The position numbers were made by a program, and so were the translations under genes. DNA of 33,887 bases from RBG-16-57-9 sp964529745 (lineage in GTDB: Archaea; Thermoproteota; Bathyarchaeia; TCS64). Positions 1-7,239 of this stretch are shown here, piece after piece (the first letter of the stretch is position 1; the number at the start of each line of letters is the position of its first letter). Location of the stretch: NCBI GenBank assembly GCA_964529745.1, contig CAZGZR010000021.1, forward strand, positions 1-33,887. Reading direction: 5' to 3'. Under the pieces are notes generated by a model. The model was not told the origin of the DNA. It was given only the letters and a program-made list of their open reading frames with translations, and did not search any database.

Positions 1-123
1 CTCTATCACTATCTCACGGTCCTTCCCCTGGAGGATAACGGTATGCACGTCGCCCAGCTCGTTCATCTTCATGCCCATTTGCTTCATCATGCGTCGGGCG
101 CGTCGAGAGTCTATTCTAGCCAA
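1..123 (-). CDS. Nascent polypeptide-associated complex protein (aNAC), N-terminal part only
   Basis: The N-terminal 41 codons are visible; the rest lies beyond the left edge. Reading leftwards from a TTG at 121-123, the protein starts MARIDSRRARRMMKQMG and continues through a methionine-rich, basic stretch into HTVILQGKDREIVIE. This matches the start of archaeal aNAC: a basic ribosome-binding segment with an MMKQMG-type motif, then the first strand of the NAC beta-barrel. aNAC binds ribosomes near the exit tunnel and contacts nascent chains. A GAGG element lies just upstream of the TTG and a TATA-like element about 35-45 nt upstream, so it seems to have its own promoter inside the end of folD. 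The identification rests on a short segment. Confidence 0.8.
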   Translation of the reverse strand, partial: MARIDSRRARRMMKQMGMKMNELGDVHTVILQGKDREIVIE

Positions 124-155
124 GAGCCTCACTCAATGAAAGGGGGTTGGGGGTG

Positions 156-166
156 CTTATAAAAAT
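156..166 (-). promoter_or_regulatory. TATA-like promoter of the aNAC gene
   Basis: On the minus strand the sequence reads TTTTTATAAGC, a good archaeal TATA box, about 35-45 nt before the TTG start of aNAC. It touches the folD stop codon, so aNAC can be transcribed separately from fhs-folD. No transcript data are available. Confidence 0.5.
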
Positions 167-997
167 CTAGTTCGAGGCCGCCTTCACGGTGGCCTTCAGG
201 AGCATGGCGATGAGCATGGGGCCCGTTCCACCGGGGACCGGCGTGTAGGCGCTCGCCTTCTCGTAGACCCCTGGGTCCACGTCGCCGTACACCTTCTTGC
301 CCTCGTAGACGTTACCGTTATCGATGACGATGACGCCGTCCTTCACCATCTCGGCCTTGACGAAGTGCTTCTTCTGGATCTCGGTGCTGATGACGTCGGC
401 TTCCTTGATGCGTTTCGCTATGTGGGGGCAGTTCTCGTCTACCTGGGTGACGTTGGACGACAGGTTCATCACGTACGCCGCCAGGGGCTTGCTCAGGAAG
501 TTGCTTGAGCCCACGACGACCCAGTGCTTCCTGTTGGGGTCGATGCCGTACCGCCTGAACAGCTCCATGATGGCCTCGACGCCCGCGGGCGGGAAGCAGT
601 CCTCGCCCATGAGCACCCGGCCCAGCGTGCTGGGGCTCTGCCCGTCCACGTCCTTCTCGGGGGCAATGGCGTCCACGGCCTTGAGCTCGCTGAGCCCCTC
701 GGCGAGGGGCAGCTGCACCATGACGCCGTGGATCTTGGGGTCCTCGTTCAGCCTGTGGATGAGGGCAACGAGCTCCTCGTCAGTGGTCTGCTCCAGGTGG
801 TGGAGTTCGGCGTAGATGCCCACCTTCTCGGCTCGCTTCTTCTTGAGGTTCACGTAGCGGGCGCTGTACTTGTCGTCGCCGGTGAGTACGAGGGCTAGGC
901 CCGGGGTCACTCCCTTGGCCTTGAGCGCCTCGACGTCGGCGGCAACCTCCTCCATGACTTTGTCGGTGGTCTCCCTTCCATCCAGCACGACGGGCAT
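167..997 (-). CDS. folD: FolD-type methylenetetrahydrofolate dehydrogenase/cyclohydrolase, divergent
   Basis: This 276-residue cytosolic protein has the length and order of FolD, which interconverts 5,10-methylene-, methenyl- and 10-formyl-tetrahydrofolate. The YxxxK-like element sits in SARYVNLKKKRAEK (about residues 45-58), followed by VQLPL, DVDGQSP and the C-terminal TPVPGGTGPM loop, so the folate site looks intact. The nucleotide-binding half is unusual: the usual GRSxxVGxP is GSSNFLSKP, and the usual CHS segment after the next strand reads VDENCPH. Loss of the arginine that normally contacts the NADP phosphate suggests a changed cofactor preference or weak dehydrogenase activity; this is inference. 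It starts one nucleotide after the fhs stop, so the two are co-transcribed and probably act in sequence. The start is an ATG at 995-997. Confidence 0.9.
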   Translation of the reverse strand: MPVVLDGRETTDKVMEEVAADVEALKAKGVTPGLALVLTGDDKYSARYVNLKKKRAEKVGIYAELHHLEQTTDEELVALIHRLNEDPKIHGVMVQLPLAEGLSELKAVDAIAPEKDVDGQSPSTLGRVLMGEDCFPPAGVEAIMELFRRYGIDPNRKHWVVVGSSNFLSKPLAAYVMNLSSNVTQVDENCPHIAKRIKEADVISTEIQKKHFVKAEMVKDGVIVIDNGNVYEGKKVYGDVDPGVYEKASAYTPVPGGTGPMLIAMLLKATVKAASN

Positions 998-998
998 G

Positions 999-2675
999 TC
1001 AGCTCAGCCCCTTTATGACGCCGTTCTCGTCGATGTCCATGTCGTTGGCGGCAGGCTTGCTGGGGTGGGCGGGCATTGTGTTGATGTCGCCGCAGTACGC
1101 CACGATGAAGCCCACGCCGGTGCTGGGCTTTAAGCCGACGATGGGCAGCACGTATCCCTCCGGCGGCATGCCCTGTATATGTTCGTTGTCGGTGAGGCTC
1201 AGCGGAGTCTTGGCCATGCAGATGGGCATCTTGTCGAAGCCCAGCTTATCGATCTTCCTGAGGTCGCTCCGCGCGCTCGACGTTAACTCGACGTCAGCCA
1301 CCTTGTACATGCTTGTGGCGATGGTCCTGATCTTCTCCTCCACGGGCATGTCGAGGGGATAGAGGTAGTGGAACTCGCTGCCCTTCTCAACCTCCTTAAG
1401 GACGAGCCTGGCGAGCTCCTCGCCGCCGGGGCCGCCCTTGAGCACGGTGTCGGTGAACGCCGCCGGGACGCCCTCCTTCTCCGCCCAATCCATGACCACC
1501 TTGATCTCCTCGTCCGTGTCGGAGAGGAAGTGGTTCATGCATATGACGACGCGGAGGCCATGCCTGCGGGCGTTGTCCACCTCGTTGGCTAGTATGGGCA
1601 GACCCTCCTTCACCGCCTCGGGGTCTGGGTCCTTAAGCTCCCTGTACTTCTTCCCTGCGTGCCGCTTCAGCGCCTTGATGGTTGCCACTATGACCACGAG
1701 GTCTGGCTTGAGGCCGCCGGCGCGGGCGGCTATGTTGCAGAACTTCTCCATGCCCAGGTCGGCTCCGAAGCCGGGCTCCACGATGACGTATGGCGCCAGC
1801 TTGAGGGCCGTCTTGATGGCGGCGAGGCTGGGGCAGCCGTGGGCGATGTTGGCGAAGGGCCCGCCGTGTATTATGGCGGGCGTGTTCTCCAGCGTCTGCA
1901 CCAGGTTGGGCTTCACGGCCTCCTTCATGAGTATGGCCATTGCGCCTACGCCGCCTATCTCCTTGGCCTTCACGGCCTCGCCTTTACCGTTGTAGGCAAC
2001 GGTGATCTCGCCCATCCGCCGCTTGCAATCCATGAGGTCGCTGCTTATGGCGTGGATGGCTGCGATCTCGCTGGCCGTGGTGATCTCGAAACCCGTCTCG
2101 TAGGGGACTCCGCCGTACTTGTCGCCGAGGCCCACCACGATGTTCCTGAGGAAACGGCTCTCGATGTCCAGGACCCGCTTCCACATCACCGACTTTAGTT
2201 CTATGCCGAGGTCGTTGCCCCTGTACACGTGGTTCTCCATGAGGCTCGTGAGTAGGTCGTGGGCGCAGGTGATGGCGTGGAGGTCGCCCGTGAAGTGGAT
2301 GTTGATGTCCTCCATGGGCAGCACCTGGGCGTAGCCGCCTCCCGCCGCCCCGCCCTTGATGCCGAAGACGGGGCCCAAGCTGGGCTGCCGCAGCACCACT
2401 ATGTTATTCTTGCCGATATATCCGAGGGCCTGAGCAAGGCCCACGCTCATGGTCGTCTTGCCTTCGCCGCTCTTGGTGGGCGTCACGGCCGTCACTATTA
2501 TGAGCTTCCCGTCCGGCTCGTCCTTACGCTCCTTCAGCACGTGGGGCTTGATCTTTGCCTTATACTTACCATAGAGTTCGATGTCGTCCTCCGTCAGCCC
2601 GAGACTGGCGGCGATCTCTGTTATTGGTTTGAGCTCAGCGTTCTGAGCAATCTTGATGTCTGGTGGAATTGCCAT
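999..2675 (-). CDS. fhs: Formate-tetrahydrofolate ligase
   Basis: At 558 residues this is a full-length formyltetrahydrofolate synthetase. It uses ATP to attach formate to tetrahydrofolate, giving 10-formyl-THF. The P-loop is TPTKSGEGKTT (about residues 65-75), followed by the family's LRQPSLGPVFGIKGGAAGGGYAQ region, VNLHFTGD-like INIHFTGDLHA, and the C-terminal MPICMAKTP and GLKPSTGVGF segments. The ATG at 2673-2675 is preceded closely by a TATA-like element and no clear Shine-Dalgarno, suggesting a short leader. It is the first gene of an fhs-folD operon. Many archaea lack this enzyme and use tetrahydromethanopterin instead; its presence next to mtd implies two C1 carriers or a hybrid route. 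Confidence 0.95.
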   Translation of the reverse strand: MAIPPDIKIAQNAELKPITEIAASLGLTEDDIELYGKYKAKIKPHVLKERKDEPDGKLIIVTAVTPTKSGEGKTTMSVGLAQALGYIGKNNIVVLRQPSLGPVFGIKGGAAGGGYAQVLPMEDINIHFTGDLHAITCAHDLLTSLMENHVYRGNDLGIELKSVMWKRVLDIESRFLRNIVVGLGDKYGGVPYETGFEITTASEIAAIHAISSDLMDCKRRMGEITVAYNGKGEAVKAKEIGGVGAMAILMKEAVKPNLVQTLENTPAIIHGGPFANIAHGCPSLAAIKTALKLAPYVIVEPGFGADLGMEKFCNIAARAGGLKPDLVVIVATIKALKRHAGKKYRELKDPDPEAVKEGLPILANEVDNARRHGLRVVICMNHFLSDTDEEIKVVMDWAEKEGVPAAFTDTVLKGGPGGEELARLVLKEVEKGSEFHYLYPLDMPVEEKIRTIATSMYKVADVELTSSARSDLRKIDKLGFDKMPICMAKTPLSLTDNEHIQGMPPEGYVLPIVGLKPSTGVGFIVAYCGDINTMPAHPSKPAANDMDIDENGVIKGLS

Positions 2676-2702
2676 TATGAGTCTTAGAATAGATGATGAT
2701 GC

Positions 2703-2714
2703 CTTTTAATAAAT
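2703..2714 (-). promoter_or_regulatory. TATA-like promoter of fhs-folD
   Basis: The minus strand reads TTTATTAAAAGGC about 28-40 nt before the fhs ATG. With initiation about 25 nt downstream, the fhs mRNA would have a leader of roughly ten nucleotides, consistent with the absence of a clear ribosome binding site. Confidence 0.45.
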
Positions 2715-2736
2715 TAACCCGGTTTGACCAAAACCA

Positions 2737-2752
2737 TATGTAAAAAAGTGGG
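2737..2752 (-). terminator. T-run terminator after the AbgB-like gene
   Basis: Just past the stop of the AbgB-like gene the minus strand reads CCTCCCACTTTTTTACAT. Archaeal RNA polymerase terminates at such T-tracts. No stem precedes it, as expected for archaea. Confidence 0.4.
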
Positions 2753-2755
2753 AGG

Positions 2756-4381
2756 CTAGACGCCCTCGTGTAGCACCTTGTACTCCTTCTCCGGACCAGG
2801 CTTGGTCAGCGACCACTCGAAGCCGCGCTGGGTGGTAACGTACTCGGGCCATGGGAGATCTATGGGTGGGTAGAAGTCCTTGGGGAGCAGCGGAGCGACC
2901 CACTTGGAGCCCCCGACACCTCCCCCGGTCCTCTCGTTGAACTCCTCCCGTGCCTGAGCCAGCTCACCGGGGTGGGTAAGCAGGTCTACGATGGTGGCGC
3001 CTATGGTCTTCGCCGCGGTCACTATGCCTGGGTCTACGCACGAGGAGTACCCGTTCATGGCGAGCCTAGTCCAGGGGGGCAACGGCTTGTCAGGGTCCGG
3101 GTTCCGTAGCACCGCGTTTGCGGTGTTCAGCCTGGTCGAAGGCGCGGTCCACTGGTAGTCCACGTAGTCGTCTGAGCCCTGGGTGGTGACCCACGCCGGG
3201 AACTTGTACCTGATGTCCTTGTCGATGTAGTCTATGGGCGCGATGGCCTGACACGCCTCCGTCAAAGGCTCCTCCATGGGCTCGAAGCCCAGGTTCTCCT
3301 GGATCTTGCGGGTGAACGCCCGGGCCTCCTCGCTGAACTCGGGCGGCCCCACTGTCTGCAGGTTCCTGTACAGTATCTCTGACAGCTTCTTGTTACTGAG
3401 CCCTACCCTTGTCCGGGCTATGATGCGTTTGGTCACCCGGGTGCCCGTGATCTGGGCCACGCCCTTGGCGGTGTTGTCCAAGACGTTGCATATCTGTTCC
3501 TGCATCTCCAGCAGCGGCGCCCTGTGGGCGTACTGTATCTGCGCGATCTTGGGAGGGAGGTTGTCGCTCGTCGCCTGGCCGCCCACCATTATGTACTCGT
3601 TCAGCGTCCAGTACGCCGTGTAAGGCAGCATGGCGTCCTCGACGTACTTGGTAGCGGTGTACATGAGGCACACGGCGTCCAGCGCCGCCGGTATCCTGCC
3701 GCCGGCGTGCCCCAGTATGTTGAACGGCACATCCTTGGGCCTGAACCAGTTCTCGGGGTGAAGGGTCTCAAACGTGTACAGGGTGTTCCAGTAGCTCGCG
3801 GCGTTGATCTCGTACCGGACCGTGTTATAGCCGGCCGGGTGGTAGGGGATCGACGCGTCGAAATCATCGAAGTAGCCTTTGGCCGCGTGCACAGGCTTGG
3901 AGCCGCACACCTTCTCAGCGGGCTCCCCGAACAGCTTTAAGGTGCCCTTCAGGTTGTGCCTCTCCATGGCGTGCTTGGCGGCGAGGAAACCGAAGAGGGC
4001 GCCCGTGCCCAGCCCGGAGTGGGGGTCGGTGTGCCCCGCCGCGTAGGGGTGAAGCTTCTCATCTCTCGGTTTTTGGTAAGGCACCGGGGCCTGGCTCATA
4101 CCGGGGACCGCGTCGTACTCGGCGAAGCCGCCGATAACCGGCTTACCCTCGCCCCAGACGGCGCAGAACGCCGTGGGCATCTCTCCGCTACCTTCCTCCA
4201 CCGTCCAGCCTTCGTCCCTCAGCAGCTTTACGTAGGCCGCGGCGGACTTGTACTCCCTGAAAGCCGGCTCGGCGAGGCGCCAAATCTCCATGTGGAAGTC
4301 CGAGAGCCTCTGCCTGTTATCGTCTACGTAGCCCAACGCAGTCTGCTTCTCTCTCTGGATCTTACTCAAAACAGCCACCAC
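2756..4381 (-). CDS. M20-family amidohydrolase, AbgB (aminobenzoyl-glutamate hydrolase B)-like
   Basis: This cytosolic metallo-amidohydrolase of about 540 residues resembles subunit B of p-aminobenzoyl-glutamate hydrolase. Visible elements are GGFAEYDAVPGMSQ, GHTDPHSGLGTGAL, GEPAEKVCGSKPVHAAKGYFDDFDA, SIPYHPAGYN and, near the C-terminus, TTQGSDDYVDYQW. The usual M20D metal-site strings GHxCGHN and PAEE read GHTDPHS and PAEK, so it belongs to a divergent AbgB-like subgroup; the substrate is not certain. It lies beside the folate genes fhs-folD on the same strand, which would fit turnover of folate breakdown products, but that is inference. The frame is open back to a TTG at 4397-4399, but that codon lies in the likely TATA box (4400-4405 region), so I place the start near GTG 4379-4381; GTG 4376-4378 or TTG 4367-4369 are equally possible. 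Confidence 0.8.
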   Translation of the reverse strand: MVAVLSKIQREKQTALGYVDDNRQRLSDFHMEIWRLAEPAFREYKSAAAYVKLLRDEGWTVEEGSGEMPTAFCAVWGEGKPVIGGFAEYDAVPGMSQAPVPYQKPRDEKLHPYAAGHTDPHSGLGTGALFGFLAAKHAMERHNLKGTLKLFGEPAEKVCGSKPVHAAKGYFDDFDASIPYHPAGYNTVRYEINAASYWNTLYTFETLHPENWFRPKDVPFNILGHAGGRIPAALDAVCLMYTATKYVEDAMLPYTAYWTLNEYIMVGGQATSDNLPPKIAQIQYAHRAPLLEMQEQICNVLDNTAKGVAQITGTRVTKRIIARTRVGLSNKKLSEILYRNLQTVGPPEFSEEARAFTRKIQENLGFEPMEEPLTEACQAIAPIDYIDKDIRYKFPAWVTTQGSDDYVDYQWTAPSTRLNTANAVLRNPDPDKPLPPWTRLAMNGYSSCVDPGIVTAAKTIGATIVDLLTHPGELAQAREEFNERTGGGVGGSKWVAPLLPKDFYPPIDLPWPEYVTTQRGFEWSLTKPGPEKEYKVLHEGV

Positions 4382-4399
4382 CAGAGAGTAGACGACCAA

Positions 4400-4410
4400 T
4401 ATATAGAATC
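4400..4410 (-). promoter_or_regulatory. TATA-like promoter of the AbgB-like gene
   Basis: The minus strand reads TTCTATATATTGG. Initiation about 25 nt downstream falls near 4376-4381, at in-frame GTG codons, so the mRNA may be leaderless and the upstream TTG is unlikely to be the start. Confidence 0.5.
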
Positions 4411-4491
4411 TTTACCTGCCCGCCGCGTTTCTTCACCCAAAGCTTATCTTAGTATCAGCAGGAAAAATAGACAACCAACAGGTGAACGAGA

Positions 4492-5313
4492 ATGGTAACA
4501 GTAACCTTCGTGAAGATAGGATACATCGGAACAACGATAATCATCGAGGCCCTCCTCGACGAGAGAAGCGCAAGGAAGGACATCAAGATGAGGGTGGTCT
4601 CCTGCGCCGTCAGCATGGACGAGGAGGATGCCGAGGAGGTGGCACGGATCGCCGCAGGGATCGATAGCGAGCTATACGTCGTGATATCCCCCAACGCGGC
4701 CCTCAAGGGCCCCACGGCCGCGAGGAACATCCTCGCCGAGACCGGTAAACCCGTAATAGTGGTCTCGGACGCGCCTTCAAGGAAGGCTCTGAAGGATCTG
4801 CCTGAGGGTATGGGGTACTTCGTCATCTACGGAGACCCCATGATCAGCGCCAAGAGCGCCTTCCTCGACCCGGTGGAGATGGCGAGCTTCAACGGCGATG
4901 TACTCAAGGTCCTAGCCGTCACAGGCGCCTTAAGGCTCATCCAGTCAGAGCTGGACAGGGTCATCGACGAGATAAAGGAGGGCAAGAAGCCCGAGCTGCC
5001 TCGGCTAGTCATAACCAAGTCTAATGCGCTGGCGGCCAGCGAGATACAGAACCCCTACGCCCAGGGCAAGGCCATGGCGGCGTACGAGATAGCCCGGGGC
5101 GTAGCCAGCCTCTCCACCGAGGGCGTCTTCAAGCTCCAGGACCGTGAGGAGGCTATCCCCGTGCTCACGGCGGCCCACGAGGCGCTGCGGCAGGCGGCTA
5201 AGCTCGCCGACGAGGCCCGAGAGATAGAGAAGGCCAACGACACGGCGGTGCGTATCGCCCACTTCAGCAAGGGCAACCGCCGGAGAAAGGTCAAGCTCTA
5301 CGACAAGTACTAG
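4492..5313 (+). CDS. mtd: F420-dependent methylenetetrahydromethanopterin dehydrogenase
   Basis: This 273-residue protein matches Mtd along its length. Mtd reversibly reduces methenyl- to methylene-tetrahydromethanopterin with reduced F420 and acts in the cytosol in methanogenesis-type or Wood-Ljungdahl C1 chemistry. Family stretches visible are KIGYIGTTIIIEALLDERSA at the start, SPNAALKGPTAAR, ISDAP-like VSDAPSRKALKDL, GDPMISAKSAFLDPVEMASF and the C-terminal AAHEALRQAAKLADEAREIEK. The ATG at 4492 follows AGGTGA with good spacing. It is transcribed away from the folate-related genes on its left. It implies that the cell makes F420 and a methanopterin-type carrier, alongside the tetrahydrofolate enzymes about 2 kb away. 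Confidence 0.93.
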   Translation: MVTVTFVKIGYIGTTIIIEALLDERSARKDIKMRVVSCAVSMDEEDAEEVARIAAGIDSELYVVISPNAALKGPTAARNILAETGKPVIVVSDAPSRKALKDLPEGMGYFVIYGDPMISAKSAFLDPVEMASFNGDVLKVLAVTGALRLIQSELDRVIDEIKEGKKPELPRLVITKSNALAASEIQNPYAQGKAMAAYEIARGVASLSTEGVFKLQDREEAIPVLTAAHEALRQAAKLADEAREIEKANDTAVRIAHFSKGNRRRKVKLYDKY

Positions 5314-5316
5314 CCT

Positions 5317-5784
5317 TTATCTATCCTTTTTTCTTCCCCTTCTTACACGCACAGCTGCACCGGTCTTAAAAGACAGCATGTCCCCGCGGTTCATCTTGGA
5401 CTTGCCGACGGCTACGACCTCGCCGCTACCGTCGATCACCACAACCTCGTCCCCTGGACGGATAGCCTCCCCGGCGTCCACCACGTGTTTAGCGAAGACG
5501 TTCCTGCCCTGCTCCACGTACTCGATAACGTCGTCCCGCACCCTGACGGTATACCTGAAGCCTTCAATAGCGGCGAGCCTCCGGGCCCCGGCGATGGTGA
5601 CCGTGTACAACGCGTCGTTGGGCCTGTAGTTGGCCACCAGCTCCCCGTCGGCGTAGAGGTGGCGCGGCTTACCCGTGTTCCTTGAGTACTCCACCCGGGT
5701 GTCGTCGGGGAACAGCGCCGCACCCGCGCCCCTCCCGAATTGGTAGTCCGCCACGGCCCTCAGGCGGGCCAAGTCTCTGTTCAT
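5317..5784 (-). CDS. Free-standing C2-PUA domain protein, the missing C-terminal part of archaeosine TGT
   Basis: This protein has 155 residues. The first ~75 (LARLRAVADYQFGRGAGAALF, then a short beta region ending YTVTIAGARRL) look like the C2 domain of archaeosine tRNA-guanine transglycosylase. The last ~80 form a PUA domain (VFAKHVVDAGEAIRPGDEVVVI and GDMLSFKTGAAVRVRRG). PUA domains bind structured RNA; in full-length archaeal TGT this one grips the tRNA acceptor end. The tgtA gene 2 kb away lacks this region, so the two are probably parts of one enzyme. A role as an independent PUA protein is the alternative. It converges with mtd: only three bases separate the stop codons. The start is an ATG at 5782-5784. 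Confidence 0.85.
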   Translation of the reverse strand: MNRDLARLRAVADYQFGRGAGAALFPDDTRVEYSRNTGKPRHLYADGELVANYRPNDALYTVTIAGARRLAAIEGFRYTVRVRDDVIEYVEQGRNVFAKHVVDAGEAIRPGDEVVVIDGSGEVVAVGKSKMNRGDMLSFKTGAAVRVRRGRKKDR

Positions 5785-5847
5785 CGCTGAACTACACTCG
5801 CTGAGGATTTATAAGACGATTCACACATGATGCTATGAGGTTTCGAT

Positions 5848-6354
5848 TTGCGCTGCGAGGTATGTGGACAGGAGATACGTGGGCAGCCCTACTACCGGAT
5901 CATTGAGGGTGGTAGGATGACGGTCTGCGGGATATGCGCCAAGTTCAGCGACAAGGAGTGGGACCCCAGAGCGCCTAGGGCCCAGCCTAGGAGAAGACGG
6001 TCGGCGGCGCGCACCCGGCCGAGGCGCAGGAGCGACATCGAGATCGCCGAGGCCACGGAGCTGGTAGAGAACTACGGATCACTCATACGGAGGACTAGGC
6101 AGAGGAAGGGGCTGACCGTAGAGGACTTCGCGAAGAAGCTCAGCGAGAAGGAGTCCGTCATCAAGAAACTTGAGAAGGAGCAGCTGAACCCCACGATGGC
6201 GCTCATCAGGAAGGTGGAGAGGGAGCTGGGAGTCACCCTCATCGAGGAGGCCGAGGTGGGCACGGGGACCGTCCTCACCCGCCCCATGGGGCCCCGCACC
6301 CTCGGCGACATGATCAAACTCAAACCCGAGGACAAAGACGAAGAGGAAGGCTAA
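5848..6354 (+). CDS. Multiprotein bridging factor 1 homologue (zinc ribbon + HTH)
   Basis: This 168-residue protein has an N-terminal zinc ribbon (C3, C6, C27, C30) followed by a basic linker rich in Arg (about 45-65) and a Cro/C1-type helix-turn-helix (about 76-132, including RRTRQRKGLTVEDFAKKLSE). This is archaeal MBF1. In eukaryotes MBF1 bridges activators and TBP; archaeal MBF1 has been linked to ribosomes and translation, so its role here is uncertain. The start is TTG 5848-5850 with GAGGT seven bases upstream and the zinc ribbon beginning immediately (RCEVCG). The stop TAA is followed two bases later by the probable AUA start of the AK6 kinase, so the two are translationally close. Confidence 0.92.
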   Translation: MRCEVCGQEIRGQPYYRIIEGGRMTVCGICAKFSDKEWDPRAPRAQPRRRRSAARTRPRRRSDIEIAEATELVENYGSLIRRTRQRKGLTVEDFAKKLSEKESVIKKLEKEQLNPTMALIRKVERELGVTLIEEAEVGTGTVLTRPMGPRTLGDMIKLKPEDKDEEEG

Positions 6355-6356
6355 CC

Positions 6357-6941
6357 ATAAACGGAGCCATAGTTGTAACCGGCACACCGGGTACGGGCAA
6401 GACCACCCTGTCCCGGTTGTTGGCAGAAGAGATCGACGCCAGACACATCGAGCTCTCGGCCTACTCCGAGAGCCTCGGCCTAGTCATGTCCAAGGACATG
6501 GAGATGGACACCGGGGTAATAGACCTTGAGGCCCTGAGGATGAAGATAGGCGCGGAGCTCAAGGCCACGGACTGGGCTGTCGTCCTGAGCGGCCACTATG
6601 CGCACGAGGTTGCGCCACCGGAGATGACGGTGATGGTGTTCGTGCTGAGGAAGGCACCTTGGGCGCTTGCAGACGTGCTGCACGGACGCGGCTACCGTGA
6701 GGCGAAGGTATGGGAGAACGTGGAGGCCGAGATAATGGGGGTCTGCGCCGCCGAGGCCGTGGAGACGCATAAGAAGGTGTGCGAGATAGATACAACGAGG
6801 TCCACTCCAGAGGAGTGCTTGGATAAGATGCTGCGAAGCCTTCAAGGTAAGGCGACGTGCGACGGACCAATAGACTGGCTGAGCCACCCCCGAACCATGG
6901 AGCTGATAAAGAGAAGTGTACCTTATAGCGAGATGCCCTAG
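6357..6941 (+). CDS. Adenylate kinase AK6/Fap7 family NTPase with an apparent AUA start
   Basis: From ATA at 6357 the protein is 194 residues and begins NGAIVVTGTPGTGKTTLSRL after the initiator. The P-loop TGTPGTGKTT lies at the usual distance from the N-terminus for AK6/Fap7. The rest carries the AK6 signature region: DLEALRMKIG, SGHYAHEV, RGYREAKVWENVEAEIMGV and EIDTTRSTPEE. AK6 proteins have adenylate kinase/ATPase activity and help mature the small ribosomal subunit. No ATG, GTG or TTG lies in frame before the P-loop; the next one, TTG 6417, would delete it. GAGGAAGG at 6343-6350 is ideally placed for AUA 6357. It lies between MBF1 and a small zinc-ribbon gene that overlaps its 3' end. 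Confidence 0.85.
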   Translation: MNGAIVVTGTPGTGKTTLSRLLAEEIDARHIELSAYSESLGLVMSKDMEMDTGVIDLEALRMKIGAELKATDWAVVLSGHYAHEVAPPEMTVMVFVLRKAPWALADVLHGRGYREAKVWENVEAEIMGVCAAEAVETHKKVCEIDTTRSTPEECLDKMLRSLQGKATCDGPIDWLSHPRTMELIKRSVPYSEMP

Positions 6942-7140
6942 CTGCGGGAAGCACATGATGGCCAACACGGCGAACAAGACCCGGACCTGCCCCCACTGCG
7001 GCTCCAAGGCGGAGCTGTTCAGCCTGAGGGTGCTGGCGAAGGCGGAGGACAGCAGGGACGCCGTCAGGATCATTCAACGGCTCAAGGAGAAAGATGCGGA
7101 GACGCGCCCAGAGGTAAGGTTCAAGCGGTTCAAGCCCTAA
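6916..7140 (+). CDS. Small zinc-ribbon protein (DUF1922-like)
   Basis: This 74-residue protein starts at GTG 6916 and overlaps the end of the AK6 gene by 26 bases in another frame. It has a four-cysteine zinc ribbon, CPSCGKHMM then CPHCGSKAEL (about residues 7-30), and a charged C-terminal helix (AEDSRDAVRIIQRLKEK) with a basic tail. The layout resembles the archaeal DUF1922 family, whose role is unknown; nucleic-acid binding is a reasonable guess. The overlap with AK6 and closeness to MBF1 suggest one operon tied to translation. Confidence 0.8.
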   Translation: MYLIARCPSCGKHMMANTANKTRTCPHCGSKAELFSLRVLAKAEDSRDAVRIIQRLKEKDAETRPEVRFKRFKP

Positions 7141-7191
7141 AAACGCGGCTAAGCCTCCGAAATCCGACCTCTGGCGCGGGTAAAAGTTTCT

Positions 7192-7202
7192 GGTTTTTAT
7201 AT
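7192..7202 (+). promoter_or_regulatory. TATA-like promoter of the Sm-like gene
   Basis: The sequence GGTTTTTATATTAG lies about 40-50 nt before the ATG of the Sm-like gene in an otherwise GC-rich region, after an A-rich possible BRE (GTAAAAG). It would start a transcript near 7220-7225. Confidence 0.5.
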
Positions 7203-7239
7203 TAGAGTATGGGATACTGTAGGGTAAGAGGCAACCAGT

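Noticed and set aside
1659..2198. Long plus-strand frames opposite fhs and folD (also 524-898 and 1438-1995)
   Set aside because: Fhs and FolD are complete and conserved on the minus strand; the overlapping frames have shadow-like composition.
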